From positions 1 through 64,000 of the forward strand of contig JAEEQB010000023.1 of the NCBI GenBank assembly GCA_016285075.1: a DNA stretch of 64,000 nt, in the 5' to 3' direction. Each line of letters opens with the position of its first letter. The first letter of the stretch is position 1. Source of the stretch: Prevotella sp. GTDB lineage: Bacteria > Bacteroidota > Bacteroidia > Bacteroidales > Bacteroidaceae. Both the position numbers and the translations under genes were made by a program. Below, piece after piece: positions 42,979 through 51,428 of this stretch. The notes under the pieces were generated by a model. That model saw only the letters and a program-made list of their open reading frames with translations, was not told the origin of the DNA and made no database searches.

Positions 42979-45074
42979 TATTCCATGTGCTTCATGGTGC
43001 GCTTGCTCTTGAAGTTGAACTGGACGTCGTTCAGGGCATTGCCGATTTTACGGAAGGGGGTCTCAGGGTCGAAGTTCGCATAGCGCTGTGATAGCAGGGT
43101 GCTGATGTCACCCAGGCTCCACCACTTGCCCTGCTCTGTGTCCTTGGGGCGACGGAAGGTCTCGCCGATCATCTCCACCAGATCGTTCAGCTTCTGGAAA
43201 GGCTCGTTCTCGGCTATCAGCGTCTGTATCTCATCGTCTTCCAGCCAGAAGCGTTCCTTCTGGTTGAACAGGTGGAGCGCCTGGGCGTAAAGCTGCTCAT
43301 GGTTGAGGGTGTCCTCAAAATTGATGTTACCCGTTACGCCTACACACACAAAACGGCGTGAGCCCGTAGGATCGACCAGCGGTTTCAGCTGGTTGGTGGT
43401 GCCAATGAAGGAGGTGTAGCGGCGATAGAACTTGATGGTCTTGCCATAAGGCGGACGGAATTTCACGTCGCTCGACGACAAGAGGTATTTCAGCACTATC
43501 TGCTGCGAGTTGGTGGTCTTGTCAAACTCGTCGATGTTGATCAGCGCAAAGCTCGTCAGGGCGATGTTCAGGTCAAACTCGTTCTTGAAGTTCAGCTTGT
43601 CGTTGTAATAGTCACGCAGTTCCTGAGGCAGCAGGATTTTGCAGAACCGTGTCTTTCCGCAGCCCTGCCTGCCTATCAGCAGCGGTGTCAATGCGTTGCC
43701 TGTCAGCTGTTTGTCACTCTCACGCCATTGTGCTACCATTCCCACAAGCCACATCCTGAGATACTTCTCCCAATGGGGCTGGTCTGTTGGCACCCTCTTG
43801 GCCAGTTCCTTGATGTAGTCATGCCCGTCCCACTTCGGCAGCTTGTCAAGCCAGGTGTTCACGGGGTCGTATTGCTCGATGCGTGTGGAGTCGATGAAGC
43901 GGTTCACATCCCTGTCCCACGATTTCAGCCCTAACTCCGTGGCCCTCATCGTCATGTCGTTGCGCACCTCGTCTGTCAGCGGTTGGAAACGCTGGTCGTC
44001 GCTGAACTTCTCGCGGTATTCGGCCACACCCGTCAGAAGATTCTTGCGCATGTCATAGTTCGAGTTCAGGAAAATCTCCGTCTTCATCATCTGGATTGTT
44101 TCCTCCGGCACACTCTTCAGCGGATGAATCTTGTGTTTCTTTCTGTACTCCTCCTGCTCTGCCACGCTGTAGACCGTCTGGAAAATCTTCTCCACCAGCA
44201 ACTTGTCGTTTTTAAACACTGGATGGAGCATGGTCAATCCCTGAGCATGAGCCTTGGGAATGCCCTCGTCCAGGCACATCGAGGCAATCTGCATCAGCAG
44301 CGTCGCTTCCTGGTCCTCATCGGGCAGGTCAAAGTAATGTCCCATCACCGTCTCCACAACGAACGTCCAGTTCAGATGATACGTGCGGGTGACGGTGCGT
44401 CCAGGCATCAGATGGTCTTCCTCGCGGCTGATTGCTACGGGCTGAGGCTGCTCGTGGCTTTCTGTGTCGGCATAGAAAGGACGAGCCTCTGCATTAAATT
44501 CCATCTCGGGATCGGCGCTCATATACACCGTCCTGTCGAGACGAGGTTCCAGGAACTCGATGTCGAAGCCAAACTGATTTTGGTATGCCCTTCGTGCCGT
44601 GTTATACAGATTGAGGTGGAACTGCTGGATGTCAGCCTCTTTCTCTGGCAGGCCTCCACCAAACAGTTCACCACGGCACACAATCTTCACGCTCCTGCCC
44701 GATCCGCCCAGGAAACAAAGCATCGTCTCAGGCAGTTTCTTGGCTAGTTCCCTTATTTCAACAGCCTCCTCATAGGTCTGCAAGTTATTCACCTCCAGCA
44801 CTATGAGACCATTGTAGGCCATCATCTTCCATTCGCCCTTCCGTTTTATGTAGTCAGCGGCAAAGCAGATACGCGGCAGCTTGATGCCACCCTCCCAGTC
44901 AGTGGTCACTTCTCCGTTCTCCAGTCGATGAATCTTCATCAGATGATACACCAATCTGGTGTTCTGGACCGTTGTCTTGATCAGTCCTTTTTTGATGGCA
45001 TTCGCCAAGTCAGCAAGCTTCACGCGGTTGATGACTTCTTTCCTGCCATCTTTTTTCAGTAATGTTACGTTCAT
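42960..45074 (-). CDS. VapE/VirE-like primase-helicase
   Basis: A 704-residue protein common in Bacteroidales genomic islands. The N-terminal 300 residues are a BT4734-like/VirE-N region of primase type ('VCRGELFGGGLPEK', 'FGFDIEFLEPRLDRTVYMSADP'). The C-terminal half is the virulence-associated E ATPase, with Walker A IGRQGCGKTRF near 466, 'LINIDEFDKT' as Walker B, and 'FIGTTNQLKPLVDPTGSRRF'. Related proteins replicate phage satellites and plasmids. The gene points away from a 1-kb non-coding region with iterons, and its promoter may be TAATTTTG at 45133-45140 on the minus strand. It heads the operon VapE-Fic-Toprim/NUDIX. Confidence 0.88.
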   Translation of the reverse strand: MNVTLLKKDGRKEVINRVKLADLANAIKKGLIKTTVQNTRLVYHLMKIHRLENGEVTTDWEGGIKLPRICFAADYIKRKGEWKMMAYNGLIVLEVNNLQTYEEAVEIRELAKKLPETMLCFLGGSGRSVKIVCRGELFGGGLPEKEADIQQFHLNLYNTARRAYQNQFGFDIEFLEPRLDRTVYMSADPEMEFNAEARPFYADTESHEQPQPVAISREEDHLMPGRTVTRTYHLNWTFVVETVMGHYFDLPDEDQEATLLMQIASMCLDEGIPKAHAQGLTMLHPVFKNDKLLVEKIFQTVYSVAEQEEYRKKHKIHPLKSVPEETIQMMKTEIFLNSNYDMRKNLLTGVAEYREKFSDDQRFQPLTDEVRNDMTMRATELGLKSWDRDVNRFIDSTRIEQYDPVNTWLDKLPKWDGHDYIKELAKRVPTDQPHWEKYLRMWLVGMVAQWRESDKQLTGNALTPLLIGRQGCGKTRFCKILLPQELRDYYNDKLNFKNEFDLNIALTSFALINIDEFDKTTNSQQIVLKYLLSSSDVKFRPPYGKTIKFYRRYTSFIGTTNQLKPLVDPTGSRRFVCVGVTGNINFEDTLNHEQLYAQALHLFNQKERFWLEDDEIQTLIAENEPFQKLNDLVEMIGETFRRPKDTEQGKWWSLGDISTLLSQRYANFDPETPFRKIGNALNDVQFNFKSKRTMKHMEYWLIEK

Positions 45075-45360
45075 GATTTGCTCGTTATTGATTTTTTAGC
45101 TCAAACAATTCTTATCTATCTTATTTTCCCGGCAAAATTACAAAAAAATCATCAAATACAATAGTTTTTCTATCACTATTTTTTCTAATTTTACCTACAT
45201 AACTACATAAATATGATGTACCTCGCTCTATTTCAATAGGTTATTATGATTGCCGACCTACATATTATATACATATTACCTACATAGGAACTACATACAT
45301 CAAGCAGGCAGTAAGCAAATGGTTTAACCCCATTCCGCTCCAATCGCAACTGGCATTTAA

Positions 45361-45467
45361 ATCGGCTTACCCTTAATGCAAGCACAATTTTCTCTAGAGA
45401 ATTTTGTGCTTTAATGCCGATTAAACAAGCGCAACTACCTGTTGCATCGGAAAAATCTCTAGAGAAT
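45361..45467. repeat. Twin TCTCTAGAGA palindromes inside the iteron region
   Basis: TCTCTAGAGA lies at 45391-45400 and again at 45456-45465. The first is the centre of a longer imperfect palindrome (AGCACAATTT.AATTTTGTGCT) framed by ATCGGC and GCCGAT. They could be operators controlling one of the two divergent genes, or initiator-binding sites. Confidence 0.55.
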
Positions 45468-45624
45468 TCATTAACCACTCACCTCTTCAATTGTTACGAA
45501 GTAGTATCTTTCATCGTGCCAGAGCCCATTAAAACCATAAGAAGCTGCTGTTCTGTCAAGAATCTCATGAATGGAAGTCCTGCTTCCAAAAGGAGCGTTT
45601 CTCTGCAAGCAGTCGTACGTGACA

Positions 45625-45660
45625 ATCCAAGCAAGAGAGCCGCAACATCCAAGCAAGAGA
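45625..45660. repeat. Short direct repeat
   Basis: ATCCAAGCAAGAGA occurs at 45625-45638 and 45647-45660, 22 bases apart (two helical turns), in the central part of the iteron region. Confidence 0.6.
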
Positions 45661-46089
45661 AACATCGGTGCCAAAGAGAGTATTCACTTCATGGTCTTTC
45701 AGACTCAGACTGGCGTTCCCAGAGTGTTCAGGCTCTTTGCTGGGAATTTTCGAAACCTCAATCATTAATTCTGTATAGTTTTATGTAGACGTCAATGTAG
45801 TTTTATGTAGTTAATATGTAGTTATTATGTAGGTGGAACTGATTGCCAAATAGCTAAATATCAGGACGTTATTATCAAACTATGTAGATATGTAGGTGAC
45901 TTTATGATTTTTCTCTGTCATTATTTTGAACGATTCAAACAAACAGAGTAACAAATTCTCAAATTCTTGATTGAAAAGTGACGAATTGGCTTGATGATTA
46001 CTCCCAATTATTTCGCCAATTCAACTCATTGGCCATTACGGTTCATCATGGCTGATTTTACGATTGCCTATGAATAATTCCTTGATTTG

Positions 46090-46121
46090 TTTGGATGTTT
46101 GCTCACAAAATCGTACCTTTG
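46090..46121 (+). promoter_or_regulatory. Promoter of the HU-like gene
   Basis: TTTG at 46090-46093, 20 bases, then TACCTTTG at 46114-46121. The start near 46128 leaves only about 13 bases before the ATG at 46141, which excludes an ATG at 46087 as the start. Confidence 0.75.
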
Positions 46122-46140
46122 TTCCCAAATCAGCAAACGT

Positions 46141-46539
46141 ATGAAATACAGAATCAAGAAAGAGACCAAGCCCACCCTGAAGAACTATGGTAAGTACAAG
46201 GCGGTAGCCGTTCATAACCAGACAATAGACAGCCGCAGCCTCTTTGAAGAGGCAGCCAGAGGGACGAGCCTCAGCGGAGGCGTACTCGAAGGCTTGATGA
46301 TGAGCGTGTCTAACACCGTATGGCGTCATCTTCGTCGTGGTGACAAGGTGCGACTGAAGGGGTTTGGCCTGATGAAACTCGAAATCGAGAGCGACAAGGT
46401 CGACGACCCCAAGTCCTTCCGTTCCAGGAAGCACATCCGTGGTGTCCGCCTCCACTTCCTGCCCGAGAGCTACGAAGGCACCCAGGCCCTCTACGATGGC
46501 ATCACCTTCGAAAAGGACAAGAACTTCAATGATGAATAA
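46141..46539 (+). CDS. HU-like DNA-binding protein (HU paired with VapE)
   Basis: A 132-residue protein of the divergent HU family found beside VapE/VirE genes in Bacteroidales. 'DSRSLFEEAARGTSLSGGVLEGLMMSV' gives the HU helices, and 'HLRRGDKVRLKGFGLMKLEI' the strand that leads to the DNA-binding arms; the basic arm follows ('KSFRSRKHIRGVRLHF'). It bends or wraps DNA and probably acts with the primase-helicase at the iteron region. The start is chosen from the promoter position. A copy of its last 26 codons lies at 47527-47606. Confidence 0.88.
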   Translation: MKYRIKKETKPTLKNYGKYKAVAVHNQTIDSRSLFEEAARGTSLSGGVLEGLMMSVSNTVWRHLRRGDKVRLKGFGLMKLEIESDKVDDPKSFRSRKHIRGVRLHFLPESYEGTQALYDGITFEKDKNFNDE

Positions 46540-46558
46540 CGTGGTGGGACGAGGCTTG

Positions 46559-47365
46559 TCATTTCTCGCAGTAAACTATCCCATATTCGCGTTTTAACCA
46601 AAGCTCAAACAACGGATCCACGAAAGAGAATGCATCTCTGGTTTTCTCAACCAAATCCTTTTCGACAAGAGTCTTTTTGTTCCTCGTGATGGTCTGAGAT
46701 TGGCCAAGACGATATTTTTCCACTACATCTTTCGCATTAAAATGCGTTTCCCCTGACGCAATTGCCTTCAGCAAGGCAATCTGTGAGGGAACCATTTCAT
46801 CGAGTTCATTTTGGAATGTTTCCGCATTGGTATCGATCACCATATCCAGCTGCCGATCAAGATCCTCATCAGAAACGATACTTTCTGTATGCGACCAAAC
46901 AAAGAAACAATATTGCTGGACATACCATGAATTATATTTCACCTTTTCGCACAACTTCTCTGCCTGCTCTTCGGTGATATGTTTACCTGTAGCTTCGAAG
47001 TTGTTGATTATGTAGGGCAACCAGTATTCTTTGGATATTCGCTTCAATTGCATCATCTGACCGAACTTATAAAAGGGACTCCTGGAATTGTTGAAGATTT
47101 TCTTCATCATGTGCATCTTACTCCCATACAGACAATAGGTCGTATGGTGCTGCAACTGCCATTCTGAACGCAACATTGACTCCAGTCTTTCCCAATGAGG
47201 AATAATGGCCAATTGCTGAAACTCGTCAATACATACTATGACACGGATTCCTTTCTCTATTGCAATCTTCTCAGGGAGCTGAAGAATCGTTTCCGGATTC
47301 TCTTTCACAGGGTTTATCCTCAAGTCCACCTCAATAGAGTTCATTGGATAAGCAATTATACGCAT
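46559..47365 (-). pseudogene. AAA ATPase gene lacking its 5' part (Walker A lost)
   Basis: The 268-residue frame is the C-terminal two thirds of a prokaryotic AAA ATPase. It has Walker B 'VIVCIDEFQQLAII', the sensor region 'TTYCLYGSKMHMMKKIF' and a C-terminal winged-helix part ('VEKYRLGQSQTITRNKKTLV'). The normal start with the P-loop is missing, so ATP binding is not expected. The upstream sequence (47366-47526) does not continue the gene. Copies of the HU-like gene's 3' end lie on both sides (46462-46539 and 47527-47606), suggesting that a duplication or homologous exchange cut the gene. Confidence 0.75.
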
Positions 47366-47526
47366 GCGTATAATACAACTGCGTATATTTTTATTCTTTT
47401 TTAAGATAAATCTTGATTTTCACCTGATTCTGAACCACAGCAAAGAGCACATGGGGCTGCAAAACAGGAAGAATGCACTTGAGGGAAAGTGTTGCTTAGT
47501 GACACCACAGAGGCCAAGAACTAGCA

Positions 47527-47606
47527 GCCCGAGAGCTACGAAGGCACCCAGGCCCTCTACAATGGCATCACCTTCGAAAAGGACAAGAATTTCAATGATG
47601 AATGAC
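47527..47606 (+). pseudogene. Second copy of the HU-like gene 3' end
   Basis: CCCGAGAGCTACGAAGGCAC and the following 60 bases match the last 26 codons of the HU-like gene (46462-46539) with very few differences (GAT to AAT, one silent change, TAA to TGA). The encoded end is PESYEGTQALYNGITFEKD. The upstream flank is unrelated to the HU-like gene. It is the right-hand direct repeat around the truncated ATPase gene. Confidence 0.85.
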
Positions 47607-47722
47607 GGGGTGAGAATTCAAACGAAGCGACAGCAGCCTCTGAAGGGGTTGGTCTGACGGCCTCAAAATCATCAAATAAAATGATTCAAAAATAATGTAA
47701 GACACGCAGAGTATTATTGGTA

Positions 47723-49681
47723 TTATTCTTCAAACACATATCCGAAGCCTGTGCGGCTGACAATGTTCTGAGCGTAGGGACCCAGCTTCTTTCTCAGGCG
47801 GGTGATGTTGACATTCACGGTCCGGTCTGTCACGATGACATCAGACCATACGCTATCCATCAGATGCTGGCGTGACAGCACCTTCCCGCGGTTGGCCAGA
47901 AGTTGGTGAAGCAGTTCAAACTCTGTAGGGGTTAGGTTTGCGGGATTACCGTCAACAGTTGCCACCTTCTTGTCGAGGTTCAGGCACAGACCATTGTAGC
48001 TGAGCAGATGCTTACCCAGACGGGCTTCAACAATGTTCATGACATAGTCGCCTATTTTCTCGCAGTCAGCCACTATGTCGTTATAGAGCGTGCCGAGCAC
48101 ATGGGAATACTGATGAGAGTTGACACCCGTAACGGTCTCTCCCCTGAGCTGGTTGCGCAGTTCATTGATGTCTTTTTCAATGGAGAGGGAGTCAGCCAGC
48201 GAGAGGTCTTTGCGACGGCCGCTCACCACGACAATCATCTGAACCACAGCCTCGTTCACCAATCGAAGCATGTCATGCAGACTGGCGTATTGCTCGGCAG
48301 AGAACTCCTCTTTGTTCTCACGCAGATGGTTGACAGTACGTGCCATCTTGTAGCAGGCATCACCGATGGACTCCAGCTCGCCAATCTGTCGGAGCATCAC
48401 ACGTGTCTTCTCCTTCGTGTCGTCCGACAGGTGTTCGTTGCCTACCTGTTCCAGATAGTTCGCTATCTCAATCTCCATGTTGTCGGCAATGGTCTCATAG
48501 CGTTCAATGCGGGCAAACTGGCTTTCAAACTCTTTCTTGTCCCTCTCATCGATCAGCACGCACACCATTCCAAACATACGGTGCATACGTTCAGCAAAGT
48601 GCACCACTTCCTTCTGCGCCTGCAGCACAGCTATTTCCGGAGTCTGTATCACACCGCTGCTGATGAAGTGCAGCGTATTGGGATGCATGGCCTCCTCAGT
48701 GCTTTCAGGCAGAATCCGGCAAACTATCCGTTCCATCTGTGGAATCAGCCCTATGAGCAAGGCAGTGTTCAGCACATTGAAACAGGTGTGGAACATGGCA
48801 AGTACAACGGGGATCCGCTCTGCCTGCCCCGACATAGTAGGGTCATAGCCAATGAGGCTGCACACCATATTGACAAAGGGATAGAACACCACGAGCACCC
48901 AGATGACGCCAAACACGTTGAACAGCAGGTGAGCCAGTGCGGCACGTCGCGCCTCAGTGCCAGCACCAAGAGCCGCCAGGTTGGCCGTTGCCGTCGTGCC
49001 GATATTCTCGCCCATCACCAATGCAATACCCATATAGATAGGTAGCACCCCAGTGGAGCAGAGCAAAATGGTGATGGCCATCACTGCAGCCGACGACTGC
49101 ACCACACAGGTAATGACAGTTCCGGCTGCCAGGAAGGCCAGAATGGTGAGATAGCTGCCCGTGTCGAACGAGGCAAAGAAACTGACCACATCGGCATTAT
49201 GAGCCAGGTCCATATCGCGCCCCACGCTGCTCAGCATGACCAGCGACCAGAACAGGAATGCCATTCCAAACAGGAAATCTCCAGCTACCCGATGACGTTT
49301 CTTGTAGATGAGCACCATGCCGATGAGGAAGGCAGGAAACACCACAACGGTCAAGTCGAGGTTATAGCCCAGCGACATGATCCAAGCAGTAAGTGTTGTG
49401 CCGATGTTCGCCCCCATGATGACCGAGATGGCTTGTGCCAGCGTGAGCAGTCCAGCAGAGACGAACGAGACGGTCATGACCGTTGTTGCCGACGATGACT
49501 GTACGGCACAGGTCACCATCGTGCCTGTCAGCATGCCGCTCAGCCTGTTGCCGGTCATCCGTGCCAATATGTGTCGCAGACTTGGTCCTGCCATCTTCTG
49601 CAGGGCATCGCTCATCGTCTTCATGCCGTAGATGAGCAATGCCAGCGAGCCGAGCAGTCTTAGGAATAATTCAATTGTCAT
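47723..49681 (-). CDS. Na/Pi cotransporter fused to a PhoU-like region and an OmpR-type DNA-binding domain
   Basis: A 652-residue protein from the start at 49681 (MTIELFLRLLGSLALL). The first 310 residues form the Na/Pi cotransporter II fold with two repeats, each holding a Gln-Ser-Ser motif ('TCAVQSSSATTVMTVSFVSAG' and 'TCVVQSSAAVMAITILLCS'). Residues about 340-560 are a PhoU-like helical bundle ('IERYETIADNMEIEIANYLEQ'). The last 85 residues are a winged helix of the OmpR/PhoB type ('NLTPTEFELLHQLLANRGKV', 'SDVIVTDRTVNVNITRLRKKL', 'GFGYVFEE'). The frame is open throughout. The start follows from TAACTTTG at 49709-49716 on the minus strand. A transporter carrying its own DNA-binding domain is most unusual. 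Confidence 0.9.
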   Translation of the reverse strand: MTIELFLRLLGSLALLIYGMKTMSDALQKMAGPSLRHILARMTGNRLSGMLTGTMVTCAVQSSSATTVMTVSFVSAGLLTLAQAISVIMGANIGTTLTAWIMSLGYNLDLTVVVFPAFLIGMVLIYKKRHRVAGDFLFGMAFLFWSLVMLSSVGRDMDLAHNADVVSFFASFDTGSYLTILAFLAAGTVITCVVQSSAAVMAITILLCSTGVLPIYMGIALVMGENIGTTATANLAALGAGTEARRAALAHLLFNVFGVIWVLVVFYPFVNMVCSLIGYDPTMSGQAERIPVVLAMFHTCFNVLNTALLIGLIPQMERIVCRILPESTEEAMHPNTLHFISSGVIQTPEIAVLQAQKEVVHFAERMHRMFGMVCVLIDERDKKEFESQFARIERYETIADNMEIEIANYLEQVGNEHLSDDTKEKTRVMLRQIGELESIGDACYKMARTVNHLRENKEEFSAEQYASLHDMLRLVNEAVVQMIVVVSGRRKDLSLADSLSIEKDINELRNQLRGETVTGVNSHQYSHVLGTLYNDIVADCEKIGDYVMNIVEARLGKHLLSYNGLCLNLDKKVATVDGNPANLTPTEFELLHQLLANRGKVLSRQHLMDSVWSDVIVTDRTVNVNITRLRKKLGPYAQNIVSRTGFGYVFEE

Positions 49682-49799
49682 ATCTATGTTTGCTTTCAAT
49701 TTCAGGTGCAAAGTTACAGAAAAATGAGCAAAACCAGTAGAAAAAGTCGGTTACAATTCGGTTACAATTGATAATTGAACCTATTCTGAGCGTAATGCG

Positions 49800-50270
49800 A
49801 CAGAAAGGCTTTTCTTCATAGAGTGGGTTCTTTGGAGCCTTCAAACGTTGGGCTATGTCAATATGTTCAATCGGGGTGTAGGACATGTCCAGACTGTCTT
49901 GAAGAAGAATGGCAACCTACCCGCAGAGTTCAACGTTAATCTTATCACGGCATTCAAGGTTGAGGGGTATGTTGCCCCAAGCTATGCAACAGATAATGGC
50001 GGTAAAATTGGCGGTAATGTTGGCGGTAAAAATGGCGGTGATGTCCCCAGCTTGTCCCTAGCTTGTCCCCAGTTTGTCCCCAGTTTATCCCCAGCTTTGT
50101 CACAAGTCTTGTCACAAGACGAAGAAAAGGATGCAAGTATTGATGCAAAAGATGCAACCTCCAGTTCAAAGGTTGCAACCTTGGATGAAAAGGCTGCAAG
50201 TTTGGCGGACAGTAGACGAAATAGCGCAATTCGCAAACAGAGACAAGAACTATATAAGGAACCCCATTGA
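49800..50270 (+). pseudogene. 3' fragment of an AlbA_2/RecG-like ATP-binding protein gene
   Basis: The frame reads 'LGYVNMFNRGVGHVQTVLKK' and 'LPAEFNVNLITAFKVEGYVA', a hallmark of AlbA_2-type 'ATP-binding' proteins just before their C-terminal tails, but the AlbA_2 and catalytic parts are absent. The upstream frame runs into the Na/Pi gene's 5' region, and there is no ATG in the right place. The tail has Gly-Gly-(K/N) repeats and a run of TTGTCCCCAG-like repeats (50048-50095). Other pieces of this family lie at 51889 and 63560. Confidence 0.7.
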
Positions 50271-50375
50271 TAGTCAAAAGGACTTCAATAGTTACGTATA
50301 ATTGCTCATTTATGGATGCAAAAGTGAAGAAAAAGGCATAAAAGTGATTGAATTTTGCAAAAAAGATGATTTTTC

Positions 50376-50407
50376 TTCGTTATTTTGTAGGAATTTGGCT
50401 AATTTTG
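50376..50407 (+). promoter_or_regulatory. Likely promoter of the AAA ATPase gene
   Basis: TTCG at 50376-50379, 20 bases, TAATTTTG at 50400-50407. The -7 box is good and the -33 box differs by one base. The leader to the ATG at 50475 would be about 60 bases. Confidence 0.5.
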
Positions 50408-50474
50408 TACGCGTATATAATTATAATAAGGTACAACCTCGTCAAAATAGAAAGTATATTAAAGAATCGGCATT

Positions 50475-51200
50475 ATGTCATACTCAAAGATTAAGGAAAT
50501 TAAGACCCGTCTCTGGGACAAGTACGATGTGAGTATTATCGCCAACAAAGACGTAAATATCATCGTTGGTATCAATGGCAGTGGCAAAACCACCTTGCTG
50601 AATGAGATTTATAAGCTTGCACTGGGAAATCTTGAAGATAAAAATCAAGTTATATATGTGCCGTCTATCGATAATATAGCCATGCGTGACAAGCGCAAAA
50701 CATCCAATGCGCTGACGCAGGATTTAGAGTTCTATATGTTCGATATGAAAACAGGGCCATCTATGATGTACTATCGTATGTCAATGATAGATGCTTCCGC
50801 TGAGAAACAGGCTGAGATGAAAGCACGAATTGAGGATTTCCGCTCTGTCATCAATGGGCTGTTTCAAGAGACAGAAAAACATATTGAAATTGAAGGGAAC
50901 AAATTCAATATTGTTTCCAAGGGTCAGATACTACCTTTAGACGCCCTGTCTTCTGGCGAAAAACAGATTCTGCTGATTATGCTTCGTGTGTTTCTTCTGG
51001 AAGGAAAGGAGTCTTATGTATTACTTGATGAGCCCGAGAACTCCCTCGACATCAGTTGGCAGTATAAACTGATTGATACGCTTACCAAACTCAATCCCAA
51101 TGCCCAGTTCTTTATCACCACACATTCCCCAAGTATATTTGGTGCAGGATGGGGTGACAAGATTATATATATGGAAGATGTTACAACCCCAGTTAAGTAA
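50475..51200 (+). CDS. AAA family ATPase, partner of a DUF4435-type gene
   Basis: A 241-residue ABC/SMC-type ATPase without coiled coil. Walker A VGINGSGKTTLLNEIY near 32, signature 'LDALSSGEKQILLIMLRVF' near 155, Walker B 'SYVLLDEPENSLDISWQY' near 180, switch His in 'FFITTHSPSIFG' near 215. It ends at 51200, where the next frame (DUF4435-like) begins with its ATG overlapping by one base. Gene pairs of AAA ATPase and DUF4435 protein are known in phage defence (for example PARIS, AriA/AriB). Here the ATPase is short and the partner is broken, so the system is probably dead. Confidence 0.85.
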   Translation: MSYSKIKEIKTRLWDKYDVSIIANKDVNIIVGINGSGKTTLLNEIYKLALGNLEDKNQVIYVPSIDNIAMRDKRKTSNALTQDLEFYMFDMKTGPSMMYYRMSMIDASAEKQAEMKARIEDFRSVINGLFQETEKHIEIEGNKFNIVSKGQILPLDALSSGEKQILLIMLRVFLLEGKESYVLLDEPENSLDISWQYKLIDTLTKLNPNAQFFITTHSPSIFGAGWGDKIIYMEDVTTPVK

Positions 51201-51412
51201 TGGATATGAATAGAATCGAAGAACAAGCACGATACTATCAAAATCTTCCATTGCGTGACAGGAGTGTAAAGGCAGTTGTGCATCTGGAGGATGCTGAAGA
51301 TGAACTTTTTTGGAATCATCAACTCCAAAAAGCATCACCTGCTGCCTACCATTTTCTGGTACAGAAGGATATGCCGAAATTGATAATGTACAATCAGATC
51401 TCGTTAAAATAA
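51200..51412 (+). pseudogene. Truncated DUF4435-like effector gene
   Basis: The 70-residue frame begins like DUF4435 proteins ('DRSVKAVVHLEDAEDELFWN', 'SPAAYHFLV'). It then loses similarity and stops at 51412. A shifted frame reads TEGYAEIDNVQSDLVKITSA up to a nearby stop, so one base may also be missing near 51360. The normal length is over 250 residues; most of the gene is gone. It directly follows the AAA ATPase gene. Confidence 0.65.
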
Positions 51413-51428
51413 CCTCAGCATAATAAGA

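Larger units (their letters stand above)
45193..45897. other. Non-coding region with two opposed iteron sets (candidate replication origin)
   Basis: CTACATA occurs five times on the left (starts 45195, 45203, 45258, 45280, 45291). Its complement TATGTAG occurs six times on the right (starts 45782, 45804, 45815, 45826, 45881, 45889), plus AATGTAG at 45794. The outermost pairs mirror each other: ACCTACATAACTACATA on the left and, read on the other strand, ACCTACATATCTACATA on the right. The right set has 10-12-bp spacing, one helical turn. No supported gene lies between. Mirrored iterons beside a primase-helicase gene are the layout of satellite replication origins. Function is inference. Confidence 0.6.

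Noticed and set aside
43983-44747. 254-residue + strand frame inside the VapE-like gene
   Set aside because: Antisense shadow of a gene with Walker motifs on the other strand.
45414-45788. 124-residue frame in the iteron region
   Set aside because: No family resemblance, and it covers palindromes and direct repeats; the region looks regulatory.
42960-47606. Complete prophage or integrative element
   Set aside because: Only a replication-type module is visible; there are no structural, relaxase, conjugation or integrase genes.
48008-49045. 345-residue + strand frame inside the Na/Pi transporter gene
   Set aside because: Antisense shadow; the minus-strand frame has two QSS motifs and a complete winged helix.
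50302-50532. 76-residue frame before the AAA ATPase gene
   Set aside because: It overlaps the promoter and start of the ATPase gene and has no recognisable features.
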